Origin: an uncultured Eubacteriales bacterium
Lineage (GTDB): Bacteria; Bacillota; Clostridia; Oscillospirales; Acutalibacteraceae
Length of the DNA stretch: 64,000 bases
Reading direction: 5' to 3'
NCBI GenBank assembly: GCA_934454125.1
Contig: CAKSFA010000001.1
Location: 62,001-126,000 of the forward strand
The notes beneath the pieces were generated by a model that was not told the DNA's origin, did no database searches, and saw nothing but the letters and a program-made list of their open reading frames with translations. Numbering within the stretch: the stretch's first letter is position 1; every line of letters begins with the position of its first letter. Shown one piece after another: positions 1 through 7,279 of this stretch. The position numbers were made by a program, and so were the translations under genes.

Positions 1-200
1 TGCTGCTCAATCCGTCGATTCGGAAGATTTGTGCGATGTGGCTGGTTTTGCATGGGTATGACCCGGAATTTGAGATTCGATGGAATGAGATCACGTTGCA
101 GGATCGGGTGGATACCGCGCAGGCGCGGCTGCAAAATGCGCAGGCAGCGCAGTTGGAATGGGAACTACAACATGCAAAAGCAAAGGGGAGGACGCAGTGA
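1..200 (+). CDS. phage portal protein, C-terminal end (5' cut by window edge)
   Basis: An open frame enters from the left edge (frame of position 3) and stops with TGA at 198-200. The visible 65 residues are a helical tail with a heptad-like Gln/Ala stretch (RLQNAQAAQLEWE). The portal assignment is inferred from position: in PBSX-like phages the portal gene directly precedes the prohead protease and capsid genes, as here. The stop overlaps the GTG start of the next gene (GTGA), which indicates translational coupling. Too little is visible to test a portal fold, so another late head protein is possible. Confidence 0.5.
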   Translation, partial: LLNPSIRKICAMWLVLHGYDPEFEIRWNEITLQDRVDTAQARLQNAQAAQLEWELQHAKAKGRTQ

Positions 201-1177
201 ACGGAAGAATTATTCGAAAAGAACAGGGAGACATGACGGCGGATTTGGAGAAGATCAACCGCTATACGCGTAGGGCGTTTACCGCACAGGAAGTGTATAC
301 CTTTTCGGTGGTGCTGTGTGACAATGAGATTGATCGCGATTTTGAGCGGTTTGAGCGCGCGGCATTGCCTGTTTTGGGCCGTTTGTTTTTGGGAAAGACA
401 GGAATTTTTGACCATGATGCAAGCGCGGGAAACCAGGCGGCGCGCATTTATGATACGGCGGTGGAACAGGTGCAGGGCAAGGTGACCTCGTTCGGGGAGC
501 CGTATGTGCGTGTGGTGGCAAAGGCGTATTTGCCAAGGTGCGACAAAAATGCGGATTTGATCACCGAGATTGAGAGCGGCATGAAAAAAGAGGTGAGCAT
601 CGGCTGTGCTGTGGCAAGGCGGGAGTGCTCGATTTGCGGGGCGCATTTGGATAAAGAAGTGTGCCGGCATCGCAAGGGAGAGACGTATGACGTACACGGA
701 AAGCAGGAGGTTTGCTGCACCGTGCTGTGTGAGCCGACAGACGCGTATGAGTGGTCGTTTGTGGCAGTGCCGGCGCAGCGGGAGGCCGGTGTGATCAAAA
801 TGCGCAAGGGTATGCAGCGGAGCGTGCCGGAGCTTTTGACAGCGCTGGAGCAGGCGCAGGGGTCGGTGACGCTGTTGGCAGAAGAGGCACATGCACTGGC
901 AGAACATTTGCAGCGCATGGCGGAATTTGCCGACTGCGGCAAGGCGTACCGCGAAGAGGTGAGCCGCAATGTGGTGAAGCTGTGTGGCATTGCACAGCCG
1001 GAGATTGGAGCGGCGGTGATCAAGCGGGTGGCCGAGGGTATGAGTCTGGCGGATTTGAAGGTGTTTGAAAAGGCGTTTTATGCCAAGGCGGAGACAGTTT
1101 TGCCGCTGACGCCGCAGTTGGCGGCTGCGCAGCCGCCAGCGGCAGAGCATGGGAAAAATCTTGCATTTAAAATTTAG
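197..1177 (+). CDS. phage prohead protease / XkdF-like head maturation protein
   Basis: 326 residues. The N-terminal two thirds resemble prohead-protease-type proteins of PBSX-like prophages, with a DRDFERF segment, a GIFDHDAS stretch, a Cys/His cluster (CSICGAH...CRHRKGE near residues 135-155) and an EWSFVAVPAQ segment. The C-terminal part is helical and could act as a scaffold. In such phages the protein processes the capsid precursor inside the procapsid. I chose GTG 197 because it overlaps the upstream stop and has GGGGAGG ahead; ATG 233 is an alternative. The next gene follows after 11 nt. The protease role is inferred; no catalytic residues could be assigned with certainty. Confidence 0.6.
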   Translation: MNGRIIRKEQGDMTADLEKINRYTRRAFTAQEVYTFSVVLCDNEIDRDFERFERAALPVLGRLFLGKTGIFDHDASAGNQAARIYDTAVEQVQGKVTSFGEPYVRVVAKAYLPRCDKNADLITEIESGMKKEVSIGCAVARRECSICGAHLDKEVCRHRKGETYDVHGKQEVCCTVLCEPTDAYEWSFVAVPAQREAGVIKMRKGMQRSVPELLTALEQAQGSVTLLAEEAHALAEHLQRMAEFADCGKAYREEVSRNVVKLCGIAQPEIGAAVIKRVAEGMSLADLKVFEKAFYAKAETVLPLTPQLAAAQPPAAEHGKNLAFKI

Positions 1178-1188
1178 GAGGAATTGGT

Positions 1189-1530
1189 ATGAAGGTATCT
1201 TTGAACGGGTATGGAGAAAATGTGGTAACGCTGGAAGCAGAGGACGATGTGAAGGTTGGTAGCCCGGTGAAAATGACCGGAAACGGCAAAGTGGGACTTT
1301 GCACGGCTAAGGAGGCGTTTTGTGGCATTGCAGTGGGTGTGCGCGATGGTTATGCGGCGGTGCAGATGCAGGGTTTTTATGGCAATTTGCCGTATAGCGG
1401 AAGTGGCGTGCAGGTGGGCTATGTGAAGCTGGGTGCGACCGGAGCACGTGCGGAGGCTGCTGAGAGTGGCAGAGCTTGTTTGGTGGTTGCAGTGGACACC
1501 GCAGCTTCGACCTGCGGAATTATTCTTTGA
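1189..1530 (+). CDS. small phage head decoration-like protein
   Basis: 113 residues, beta-rich and glycine-rich (VGSPVKMTGNGKVGLCTA, SGSGVQVGYVKLGA), with no membrane segment. A small protein between the prohead protease and the major capsid gene is the usual place for a head decoration or stabilising protein, and the beta-barrel-like composition fits. A good ribosome site (AGGAGGAATTGGT) precedes ATG 1189. The assignment rests mainly on position and composition, so a conserved phage protein of unknown role is the fallback. Confidence 0.5.
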   Translation: MKVSLNGYGENVVTLEAEDDVKVGSPVKMTGNGKVGLCTAKEAFCGIAVGVRDGYAAVQMQGFYGNLPYSGSGVQVGYVKLGATGARAEAAESGRACLVVAVDTAASTCGIIL

Positions 1531-1549
1531 GAGAAAAGGAGAATGGACA

Positions 1550-2560
1550 ATGGCGTTTTATGATAATTTGAAACTGGAAAAGGGTATGTATCACGCGGGA
1601 GACAAGAGCTTTACACAGGTGCTGGAGGAACTGGATTGCTCAAAGCACTATGTGGGCACGGAATTGGAGGGGCTGGATGCGTATCAGCGTCAGCTCAAAC
1701 GCTTTGACATTAAGGTGGGCGGCAAAGGCTCGGACGTTGTAGAGAAGTTTTTTCAGACCAGCGACAGCGCCGCGTTGTTCCCGGAATATGTGACGCGTGC
1801 AGTGAAGCAGGGCATGGAATATGCCAATTTGCTGCCCTCGATTGTGGCAACGACAACGACGATTCAGGCGATGGATTATCGCACGATTACTGCCGACCCG
1901 GTGGAGGCGGACAAGGAGCTCAAGCCGGTGGCGGAGGGTGCGCAGATCCCGCAGACGGTGGTGCGCACGCAGGATCATTTGGTCAAGCTGCACAAGCGCG
2001 GCAGAATGTTGGTCAGCTCATATGAAGCGCTGCGCTTTCAGAAACTGGATCTGTTTACCGTGACGCTGCGGCAGATTGGTGCGTATATTGCCAGAACGCA
2101 GTTGCAGGATGCAGTGGAGGTGCTGCTAAACGGTGACGGAAATGACAACGGCATACAGTCTACGGCGCTGAAGGCAAAGCCGGCCTATGGCGATATGGTA
2201 AAACTGTGGGGCGATTTGGCACCGTATGAGCTTAATACCATTTTGGCTTCGACTGCGACGATGCAGGATTTGCTGAACATTGATGAATTTAAGGATGCGG
2301 CTGCCGGGCTGAATTTTCATGGCACGGGTAAAGTGATCACACCACTGGGTGCGCAGTTGCTGCATATTCCGAATTTGCAGGATAAGACGATCATTGGTTT
2401 AGACAAGAACTGTGCGCTGGAAATGGTGCAGGCTGGCGATGTGACAACTGATTATGATAAATTGATTGATCGTCAGTTGGAGCGTGCGACGATTAGTACG
2501 ATTGCCGGTTTTGCGAAAATCTTTACCGGTGCAGCAAAGGCACTATCTTATACAGCGTAA
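1550..2560 (+). CDS. phage major capsid protein (XkdG-like)
   Basis: 336 residues. It is the largest head gene here and sits just after the decoration-like gene. It has an N-terminal helical part (MAFYDNLKLEKGMYHAG) and a long mixed body, with features I associate with HK97-fold capsid proteins of PBSX/skin-type elements: a VKLHKRGRMLVSSYEALRFQKLDLF stretch (residues split by function, central region) and a TGKVITPLGAQLL segment. It would self-assemble into the icosahedral shell. ATG 1550 has GAAAAGGAG upstream; an in-frame extension to 1433 overlaps the previous gene and is rejected. The frame is intact with no premature stop. Confidence 0.7.
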   Translation: MAFYDNLKLEKGMYHAGDKSFTQVLEELDCSKHYVGTELEGLDAYQRQLKRFDIKVGGKGSDVVEKFFQTSDSAALFPEYVTRAVKQGMEYANLLPSIVATTTTIQAMDYRTITADPVEADKELKPVAEGAQIPQTVVRTQDHLVKLHKRGRMLVSSYEALRFQKLDLFTVTLRQIGAYIARTQLQDAVEVLLNGDGNDNGIQSTALKAKPAYGDMVKLWGDLAPYELNTILASTATMQDLLNIDEFKDAAAGLNFHGTGKVITPLGAQLLHIPNLQDKTIIGLDKNCALEMVQAGDVTTDYDKLIDRQLERATISTIAGFAKIFTGAAKALSYTA

Positions 2561-2572
2561 CGGGCGGAGCGT

Positions 2573-2926
2573 ATGGAAGAAGTATTGAAACGGTTTGCGC
2601 ATTTGGCCGGACTGAGCGAGGAAGCAGCAGCGCAGTGGCAGGAGCTTTGTGGAGACGCTTATGTGTTGTTGGAATCGCAGCGCAAGGAGCGCAGCAATCA
2701 GAGTCGCGGAGATTTGGTTTGCGCAGCGGCTGCTGCATTGGCGTTTTATCAATATACCTTGCAGCAGAATGCGGCGCAGGAGCCGGATTTTACCGCGGGG
2801 GACATTAAGATTACGCACAATGGAAAGAGCGTGGAGCGTGCCAGGGAATTTTGGGAGCAGGCGCGACGAAATGCGGCTCCGTTGCTGCAGGATTCGGAGT
2901 TTTGCTTTTGGGAGATGAAGCTATGA
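2573..2926 (+). CDS. phage head-tail connector-like protein (XkdH-like)
   Basis: 117 residues, alpha-helical, with FAHLAGLSEEAAAQWQELC at the N-terminus followed by an aromatic and alanine-rich helix (VCAAAAALAFYQYTLQQ). Small helical proteins directly after the capsid gene are typically adaptor or connector proteins that bind the portal ring. The start lies 12 nt after the capsid stop and the stop overlaps the next ATG (ATGA at 2923-2926). Function is inferred from order and fold type only. Confidence 0.5.
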   Translation: MEEVLKRFAHLAGLSEEAAAQWQELCGDAYVLLESQRKERSNQSRGDLVCAAAAALAFYQYTLQQNAAQEPDFTAGDIKITHNGKSVERAREFWEQARRNAAPLLQDSEFCFWEMKL

Positions 2927-3264
2927 CGCGGGCAGAGCAGGTGCGGCATTTGTTGGAGCGGTATGGCCAGGAGATTGCGGTGCGGCCGCGCTACCGTGCG
3001 GAATGCCGGGTGCGGGGGTTGATTTATCCGATCTCGTACCGGAAATTGCCGAGCTCGAATGAACTGGGAATCTCGTTTGATGAAAGCGATGATGAGGGCT
3101 ATGTGTATCTTGGGCCGGCAGCATGCCGGCTTGACAAAGAGCTGGAACAGGTGCGGCTGGAGCAGGATGGCACGGTGTATCTGGTGACAAAAAGCAGGGC
3201 GGTGTATTTGCAGGACGAGACAATTTATGTATGTGCAGTGCTGCAGAAGGCCGCGCAGCAATAA
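2923..3264 (+). CDS. phage head closure / minor capsid-like protein
   Basis: 113 residues. It opens with a short helix (MTRAEQVRHLLERYGQEIAV) and continues as mostly beta sequence (VRGLIYPISYR, VRLEQDGTVYLVTKSRAVYLQDETIYVCAV). This matches the size and layout of head-closure proteins that plug the portal after packaging (XkdI/gp16-type in PBSX-like order). ATG 2923 overlaps the preceding stop; the longer frame from 2851 is rejected because it lies fully inside the previous gene. The exact subfamily is not recognised. Confidence 0.45.
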   Translation: MTRAEQVRHLLERYGQEIAVRPRYRAECRVRGLIYPISYRKLPSSNELGISFDESDDEGYVYLGPAACRLDKELEQVRLEQDGTVYLVTKSRAVYLQDETIYVCAVLQKAAQQ

Positions 3265-3279
3265 ACAGGAGGGGACAAG

Positions 3280-3402
3280 ATGGAGGAAGCAGAAAAGCAG
3301 GAGGAATGGGAGCAGGGGGAGGCGTTGGCTGCGGTTTCGGCACAACTGGAGCAGGATTGCCGCCGCTATGCCCGCAGACTGGACGGAGAGGTGATCGGTT
3401 GA
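3280..3402 (+). CDS. 40-residue acidic/helical ORF at the point where tail genes are missing
   Basis: A complete small frame preceded by AGGAGGGG, 15 nt after the previous gene. Its TGA (3400-3402) shares a base with the ATG of the LysM gene (TGATG). The product starts MEEAEKQEEWEQGEALAAV and ends RRYARRLDGEVIG; it is Glu/Gln rich and probably one long helix. It occupies the place where PBSX-like phages carry tail terminator, sheath, tube, chaperone and tape-measure genes, so it could be a remnant or fusion scar of that block. The strong ribosome site suggests it is translated. Function unknown. Confidence 0.55.
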   Translation: MEEAEKQEEWEQGEALAAVSAQLEQDCRRYARRLDGEVIG

Positions 3403-3923
3403 TGTTGCAGCGGATGCAGTTTCGGGATTTTGTATGGCCGAAGAACCCGGAAACGCTGAAGGTGGTGACGGCAAGGGAGCTCAAAACGCTGAATGTGCCG
3501 TTTGAGCTGCCGCTTTTGCAGGATTTTGGGCGGAAAAAGCGGGTAATCACCGGGCAGGGCGAGTTTGTTGGAACACAGTGCATGGAGTGGTATGGCAAGC
3601 TGGAGACCCTGTTTGCTGCCGGAGAGAGCGGTGTGCTGATTTTGCCGCAGGGTGAACCGGTGGTGGCAAAGCCGGTGCAGTTGACGTATGAGGCGGCAAG
3701 GCGGGAGGAACTGGTGCGGTATCAGTTTACCTTTTGGGAGGAGCGCGAAAGCGTGCCGGAAACGGCAGTACACAAGGCGTTTGTGACGGTGAAGGAGACG
3801 GGTGAAAGTCTTTGGAGCATTGCAAATCGTGTGCGCACAACGGTGGAACGGTTGGTTGCATGCAACCAACAGCTTGCATGGTGCAGTTATCTGACCGCCG
3901 GGGAGCGGGTGTATCTGCCATGA
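3402..3923 (+). CDS. phage tail LysM-domain protein (XkdP-like)
   Basis: 173 residues in two parts. Residues 1-115 form a beta-rich baseplate-type domain (KNPETLKVVTAREL, TGQGEFVGTQCMEWYGKL, YQFTFWEE). Residues 124-173 are a LysM domain (FVTVKETGESLWSIANR ... LTAGERVYLP). XkdP-type proteins with a terminal LysM normally follow the tape-measure gene and join the tail tube to the baseplate hub, with LysM binding peptidoglycan. Here no tape measure precedes it. Its stop overlaps the next ATG (ATGA). Confidence 0.7.
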   Translation: MLQRMQFRDFVWPKNPETLKVVTARELKTLNVPFELPLLQDFGRKKRVITGQGEFVGTQCMEWYGKLETLFAAGESGVLILPQGEPVVAKPVQLTYEAARREELVRYQFTFWEERESVPETAVHKAFVTVKETGESLWSIANRVRTTVERLVACNQQLAWCSYLTAGERVYLP

Positions 3924-4843
3924 GGTATTGTTGCTATACCGTGAGTGGAGAGCCGGTGGCGCTGCAAACGCCAATTTCAGTGCGCATACAGGCGCATGAG
4001 GATGCACCGGCGGATGATTTGACGGCTGTGTTTGCATTGGAACGGGCTGTGCCGGCGATTGCTGCCGTGCGGGTGTTTGACGGAGCGCAGGCAGTGTTTT
4101 CGGGTGTGGTGGACGAGCAAACCATGCAGGTGACGCAGGGCGGGGCGACGTTGAAGCTGGTGGCGCGCAGCAGAGCGGCACTTTTGCTGGACAATGAGGC
4201 CATGCCGCGCGAGTGGAGCAGCCCTTCTTTGCAAGAGTTGTATGATGCGTATGTGCAGCCGTATGGATTTTGTGGATTTGTTGGCAACAGCGGCCGGTTT
4301 GCAACGAAGCTGAATGTGACAAAGGGAATGAGTCACTGGCAGGTGGTTGAAGAGTTTTGTATTCGCTGTTTTGGTACGGTGCCGCGCGTGACAGCGGAGG
4401 ACGTGCTCGATTGCAGCGGAGAGTTGTCTGGTGCTCCACTGGTGTTTGACAATGCCGATCAGACAGCGTTGCCGTATCTTTCGGCAGTGCGCAGTTGCAG
4501 ATTTTACAAGCGGGTGAGTGAGTTGTATCTACAGCCCAAAGCAGGCAAGGCTTATACGGCGGTTCTGCATGATACGACGGCGCACCGGCTTGGGATTTTT
4601 CGCAGACGGTTTGCTGTGGCGAACAACTACCGCGGTGCGCGCATGATTGACAGCGCCAGGCGCAAGGCGGAGGAGATCACAGTGGTGTGCCCGGGTGGCG
4701 TGCGTAGTGGACTGAAGGCACCGGCGGTTTTGCGGGACGATGTGCTGGGCACGTTGGAGAAGCTGAGCGTGGCGGGGTGGACCTATACCCAGAGCGTGAG
4801 CGGGGAGCGTTGTGCATATCTGCTGCGCTGCGAGGATATTTGA
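3920..4843 (+). CDS. phage baseplate hub protein (XkdQ / gpD-like)
   Basis: 307 residues. The N-terminal portion is a barrel of short beta strands (VRIQAHEDAPADDLTAVFAL, VRVFDGAQAVFSGVVDEQT), followed by a SLQELYDAYVQPYGF segment typical of hub proteins, and then a second beta domain. This layout matches late-control/gpD-type hubs that form the base of contractile tails and hold the cell-puncturing spike. ATG 3920 overlaps the LysM gene stop. The frame is intact and close to the usual length for the family (about 320). Confidence 0.65.
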   Translation: MRYCCYTVSGEPVALQTPISVRIQAHEDAPADDLTAVFALERAVPAIAAVRVFDGAQAVFSGVVDEQTMQVTQGGATLKLVARSRAALLLDNEAMPREWSSPSLQELYDAYVQPYGFCGFVGNSGRFATKLNVTKGMSHWQVVEEFCIRCFGTVPRVTAEDVLDCSGELSGAPLVFDNADQTALPYLSAVRSCRFYKRVSELYLQPKAGKAYTAVLHDTTAHRLGIFRRRFAVANNYRGARMIDSARRKAEEITVVCPGGVRSGLKAPAVLRDDVLGTLEKLSVAGWTYTQSVSGERCAYLLRCEDI

Positions 4844-4862
4844 GGAAGTGGGGGAACGGGAG

Positions 4863-5207
4863 ATGTGGATCTCGGAGAAAGTGAGCGCGCTGGAGCGCGA
4901 AGAAGGCGGGCATCAGCTGGGAGAGGTGCAAAACGGCAAAGAGAAGCTGGTGATACAGGCAAACGGGCGGTATGATGATGTGCAGCTTTTGACCCCGTGG
5001 GGGATCACGTATTTGCCACCCAGGGGTGTGCAGGCGGTGGTGGTGCAGGCGGATGGCACGCCGCTGTGTGCAGGTGTGACAGCAAAGCCGGAGGGGCTTG
5101 CTGCCGGAGAGCTGATGCTGCGTGCGGCAAGCGGAGCGTATATTCACCTGAAGAACAACGGTGAGGTGGAAATTAACGGACAGGTGTTTGCTGCAAAAAC
5201 AGTTTAG
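4863..5207 (+). CDS. baseplate assembly protein V-like / spike OB-fold protein (XkdR-like)
   Basis: 114 residues, nearly all beta: VSALEREEGGHQLGEVQNGKEKLVIQ, a LLTPWGITYLPPRG stretch, and a C-terminal repeat-like strand (AYIHLKNNGEVEINGQVF) that is typical of gpV/gp45-type spike ends. ATG 4863 is preceded by a purine-rich GGGGGAACGGGAG. Its position between hub and gp25-like protein is the PBSX order. It lacks the long central beta-helix of Mu gp45 or P2 gpV, so it is a short form. Confidence 0.6.
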   Translation: MWISEKVSALEREEGGHQLGEVQNGKEKLVIQANGRYDDVQLLTPWGITYLPPRGVQAVVVQADGTPLCAGVTAKPEGLAAGELMLRAASGAYIHLKNNGEVEINGQVFAAKTV

Positions 5208-5218
5208 GAGGACGCAGT

Positions 5219-5545
5219 GTGACGGATAGTTTGATACAAAATGGTGACAGTGCTGCACTGCGCATTAGTGGGAGAGCAGCGCTGATGCAGCGGATTTGGA
5301 TTCAGATTTGTGCGCACAGGGGCGCATTCCCCTATGCGCCGGAGTTGGGCAGTAGCTTGTGTTGCATCAGCAGAGATACACCGCGCTATGAGCAACGTGT
5401 GCTGCAGACTGTGCAGGAGGCAATGGCGGCACTGCCACAGGTGCAGGTGCAGCAGGTGCGGATCGAAACAGACACGGTGACAGTGACTGTAGTGACGGAA
5501 TATGGCAGTGATAAAGTGCGAATACCGTTGCAGGGAGGTGTGTAA
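5219..5545 (+). CDS. baseplate wedge protein W / gp25-like (XkdS-like)
   Basis: 108 residues with the gp25 pattern: AALMQRIWIQICAHRGAFPYAPELGSSL, then TPRYEQRVLQTVQEAMAAL, then a VRIETDTVTVTVVTEYG strand region. Family members link the sheath base to the baseplate wedges, with lysozyme-like scaffolding but no activity needed. GTG 5219 has TAGGAGGACGCA ahead of it. The next gene (baseplate J) begins directly after the stop at 5545. Confidence 0.65.
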   Translation: MTDSLIQNGDSAALRISGRAALMQRIWIQICAHRGAFPYAPELGSSLCCISRDTPRYEQRVLQTVQEAMAALPQVQVQQVRIETDTVTVTVVTEYGSDKVRIPLQGGV

Positions 5546-6613
5546 ATGGAGCGCTATGAAGAGGTTTTGACCAGAATGAAACAGGCGTTTGCGCAGCAGG
5601 CGGGCTATGCGGTGGAGGAAGGCAGCGATGCGGAGATTCGGATGCAGGTATTGGCTGGGGAAATCTACAGCGGACTTGTCAATGCGCAGTGGCTCAAACG
5701 ACAGATGTTCCCGCAGACGGCGCAGGGAGAATATTTGACCATGCACGGGCAGGAACACGGTTTGCAGCGCAAGCAGGCGCAGTGCGCTACCGGTAACCTG
5801 ACCTTTGCGCGGACCAGTGCGCTGAGTTATGATCTTTTGATACCAAAGGGAACGGTGTGCGCTGTGAGCAAGGAGGATACGGTGCGGTATGTGACCACGC
5901 AGGCGGCAACGCTGCCGGCAAACAGCCTGAGCGTGACGGTGCCGGCGCAGGCACAGCAGGGCGGCGTGTGCGGCAATACGGCGGCCAATACGGTGAAGGT
6001 GATGATTACGGTGCCGGCGGGCGTGCAGACTGTGACCAATGAAGCTGCTTTTTGTGGTGGTGCCGATGATGAAGGCGATGCGGCGTTTCGTGCGCGGTTG
6101 CTGGCGCACTGTGAGGCACCTGCAACGGGTGCAAATGCAGCGTTTTACCGTGCGCTGGCCTTGCAGCACCCGCAGGTTTATTCGGTGGGTGTGGTGCCAA
6201 AGGAAAATGGAGTGGGAACTGTTTCGGTATATGTTGCTGCGATGGGTGGTGTGCCGGATGCGGATGTGATTGCAGAGTTGCAGGCACAGTTTGACAATGC
6301 CAGAGAATTGAACACTGCTGTGACGGTTCAGGCGGCGGCTGTGCAGAAAATACCGCTGCGGTTGCGGATTAAGGTTGCCCCGGGCTATACGTTTGCGCAG
6401 GCCAAGGCGGCGTGCCTTGCGGTGATTGATGATTATTTTATGCAGTTGCAGATTGGCGGAACGTTTCGCATTGCTGCGCTGTGCGGGAAACTGCTGGAAA
6501 CCGGCGCGGTTGACAACTATGCAGTGGACACCGGAGCTGACCTGAAACTGGCGCAGAATCGTTTGGCGATGCCGGGGAGCATTACCATTGAGGAAGGCAG
6601 TGATTTGAGTTGA
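5546..6613 (+). CDS. baseplate J family protein (XkdT-like)
   Basis: 355 residues, a full-length baseplate J protein: an N-terminal helical part (YEEVLTRMKQAFAQQAGYAVEEGSDAEI), a QGEYLTMHGQEHGLQRKQA motif close to the family pattern (YLD..G...G..R..A), the beta domain with ASALSYDLLIPKGTVC-like segment, and the conserved GGADDEGDAAFRARLL with a later GVGTVSVYV. It forms baseplate wedges that trigger contraction in contractile phages. The TTG start of the next gene overlaps its stop. Confidence 0.8.
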   Translation: MERYEEVLTRMKQAFAQQAGYAVEEGSDAEIRMQVLAGEIYSGLVNAQWLKRQMFPQTAQGEYLTMHGQEHGLQRKQAQCATGNLTFARTSALSYDLLIPKGTVCAVSKEDTVRYVTTQAATLPANSLSVTVPAQAQQGGVCGNTAANTVKVMITVPAGVQTVTNEAAFCGGADDEGDAAFRARLLAHCEAPATGANAAFYRALALQHPQVYSVGVVPKENGVGTVSVYVAAMGGVPDADVIAELQAQFDNARELNTAVTVQAAAVQKIPLRLRIKVAPGYTFAQAKAACLAVIDDYFMQLQIGGTFRIAALCGKLLETGAVDNYAVDTGADLKLAQNRLAMPGSITIEEGSDLS

Positions 6614-7092
6614 GCATTTCGTTGACGGCAATGACCAATGCACTGTTGGCGGTGGGCATTTATCGGGTGACGGAGGATGCGCGGCTGTTTGCGGAGCTGA
6701 AGGCGTATGATGCAGGGTTGCAGCTTTTGCATGACCGGTTTGCAGAGCTGCTGCGGGAACGATTTGTGTCAACGGCGCAGGCGGATGGTTTGGAGCTGCG
6801 TGAGCGGTTGTATGGTATGCTGCCGTGCACCGGAACGGTACAGGAGCGGCGTGAGCGGTTGCTGCTGCGCGGGGCGACGAATACGGATGCGGTGAGCAAA
6901 GCAACGTTTTTGCAGGCATTGCGTGCGCAGGGAATAACTGCGCAGGTGCATGAATCGCCGGGCACACAGACGGTTGAGGTGACGGTGACACAGGTGCAGG
7001 GCGATCGCACACGGGAGGAGCTGGCCCGGGTGATTGTGGCGCTGTTGCCGGCGCATTTGAACTGCAGTGTGATTTTTACAAACGGCGTGTGA
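6610..7092 (+). CDS. phage tail protein I / DUF2313 (YmfQ, XkdU-like)
   Basis: 160 residues. The sequence RVTEDARLFAELKAYDAGLQLL, DGLELRERLYGM and RRERLLLRGATNTDAVSKATFLQAL resembles DUF2313/YmfQ proteins, the last baseplate component before tail fibres. TTG 6610 overlaps the preceding TGA. No tail-fibre, holin or endolysin gene follows: a terminator lies 80 nt downstream and then hflX begins. Confidence 0.65.
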   Translation: MSISLTAMTNALLAVGIYRVTEDARLFAELKAYDAGLQLLHDRFAELLRERFVSTAQADGLELRERLYGMLPCTGTVQERRERLLLRGATNTDAVSKATFLQALRAQGITAQVHESPGTQTVEVTVTQVQGDRTREELARVIVALLPAHLNCSVIFTNGV

Positions 7093-7171
7093 TTGGCTGC
7101 TGTTTTTGAATTTGAGCATTTTGCGCGCATAAATACCACAACGTTGGGGTTTCTATATAGAGGGAAAAGAA

Positions 7172-7212
7172 GATCGGAGCAGTATGTTGTGCTGCTCCGG
7201 TCGTCGTTTTTT
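7172..7212 (+). terminator. rho-independent terminator after the phage operon
   Basis: An 11-bp stem (GATCGGAGCAG / CTGCTCCGGTC with one G-T pair) with a 9-nt loop, then GTCGTTTTTT. It closes the phage-like operon and separates it from hflX. Confidence 0.8.
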
Positions 7213-7218
7213 GGGGAA

Positions 7219-7247
7219 TTTACTTGCATTTGGAAATCTGTTATACT
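7219..7247 (+). promoter_or_regulatory. sigma-A-type promoter for hflX
   Basis: TTTACT-N17-TATACT, 32 nt ahead of the hflX start and just after the phage-operon terminator. Confidence 0.6.
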
Positions 7248-7279
7248 GAACACAAAATGTTGCAAAGGGGGCGTTGCCA

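Noticed and set aside
5204..7012. 602-codon minus-strand frame opposite the baseplate genes
   Set aside because: Low-complexity His/Arg/Gln/Leu-rich sequence caused by the skew of the + strand genes; no ribosome site, no family, and six well-recognised + strand genes occupy the stretch.
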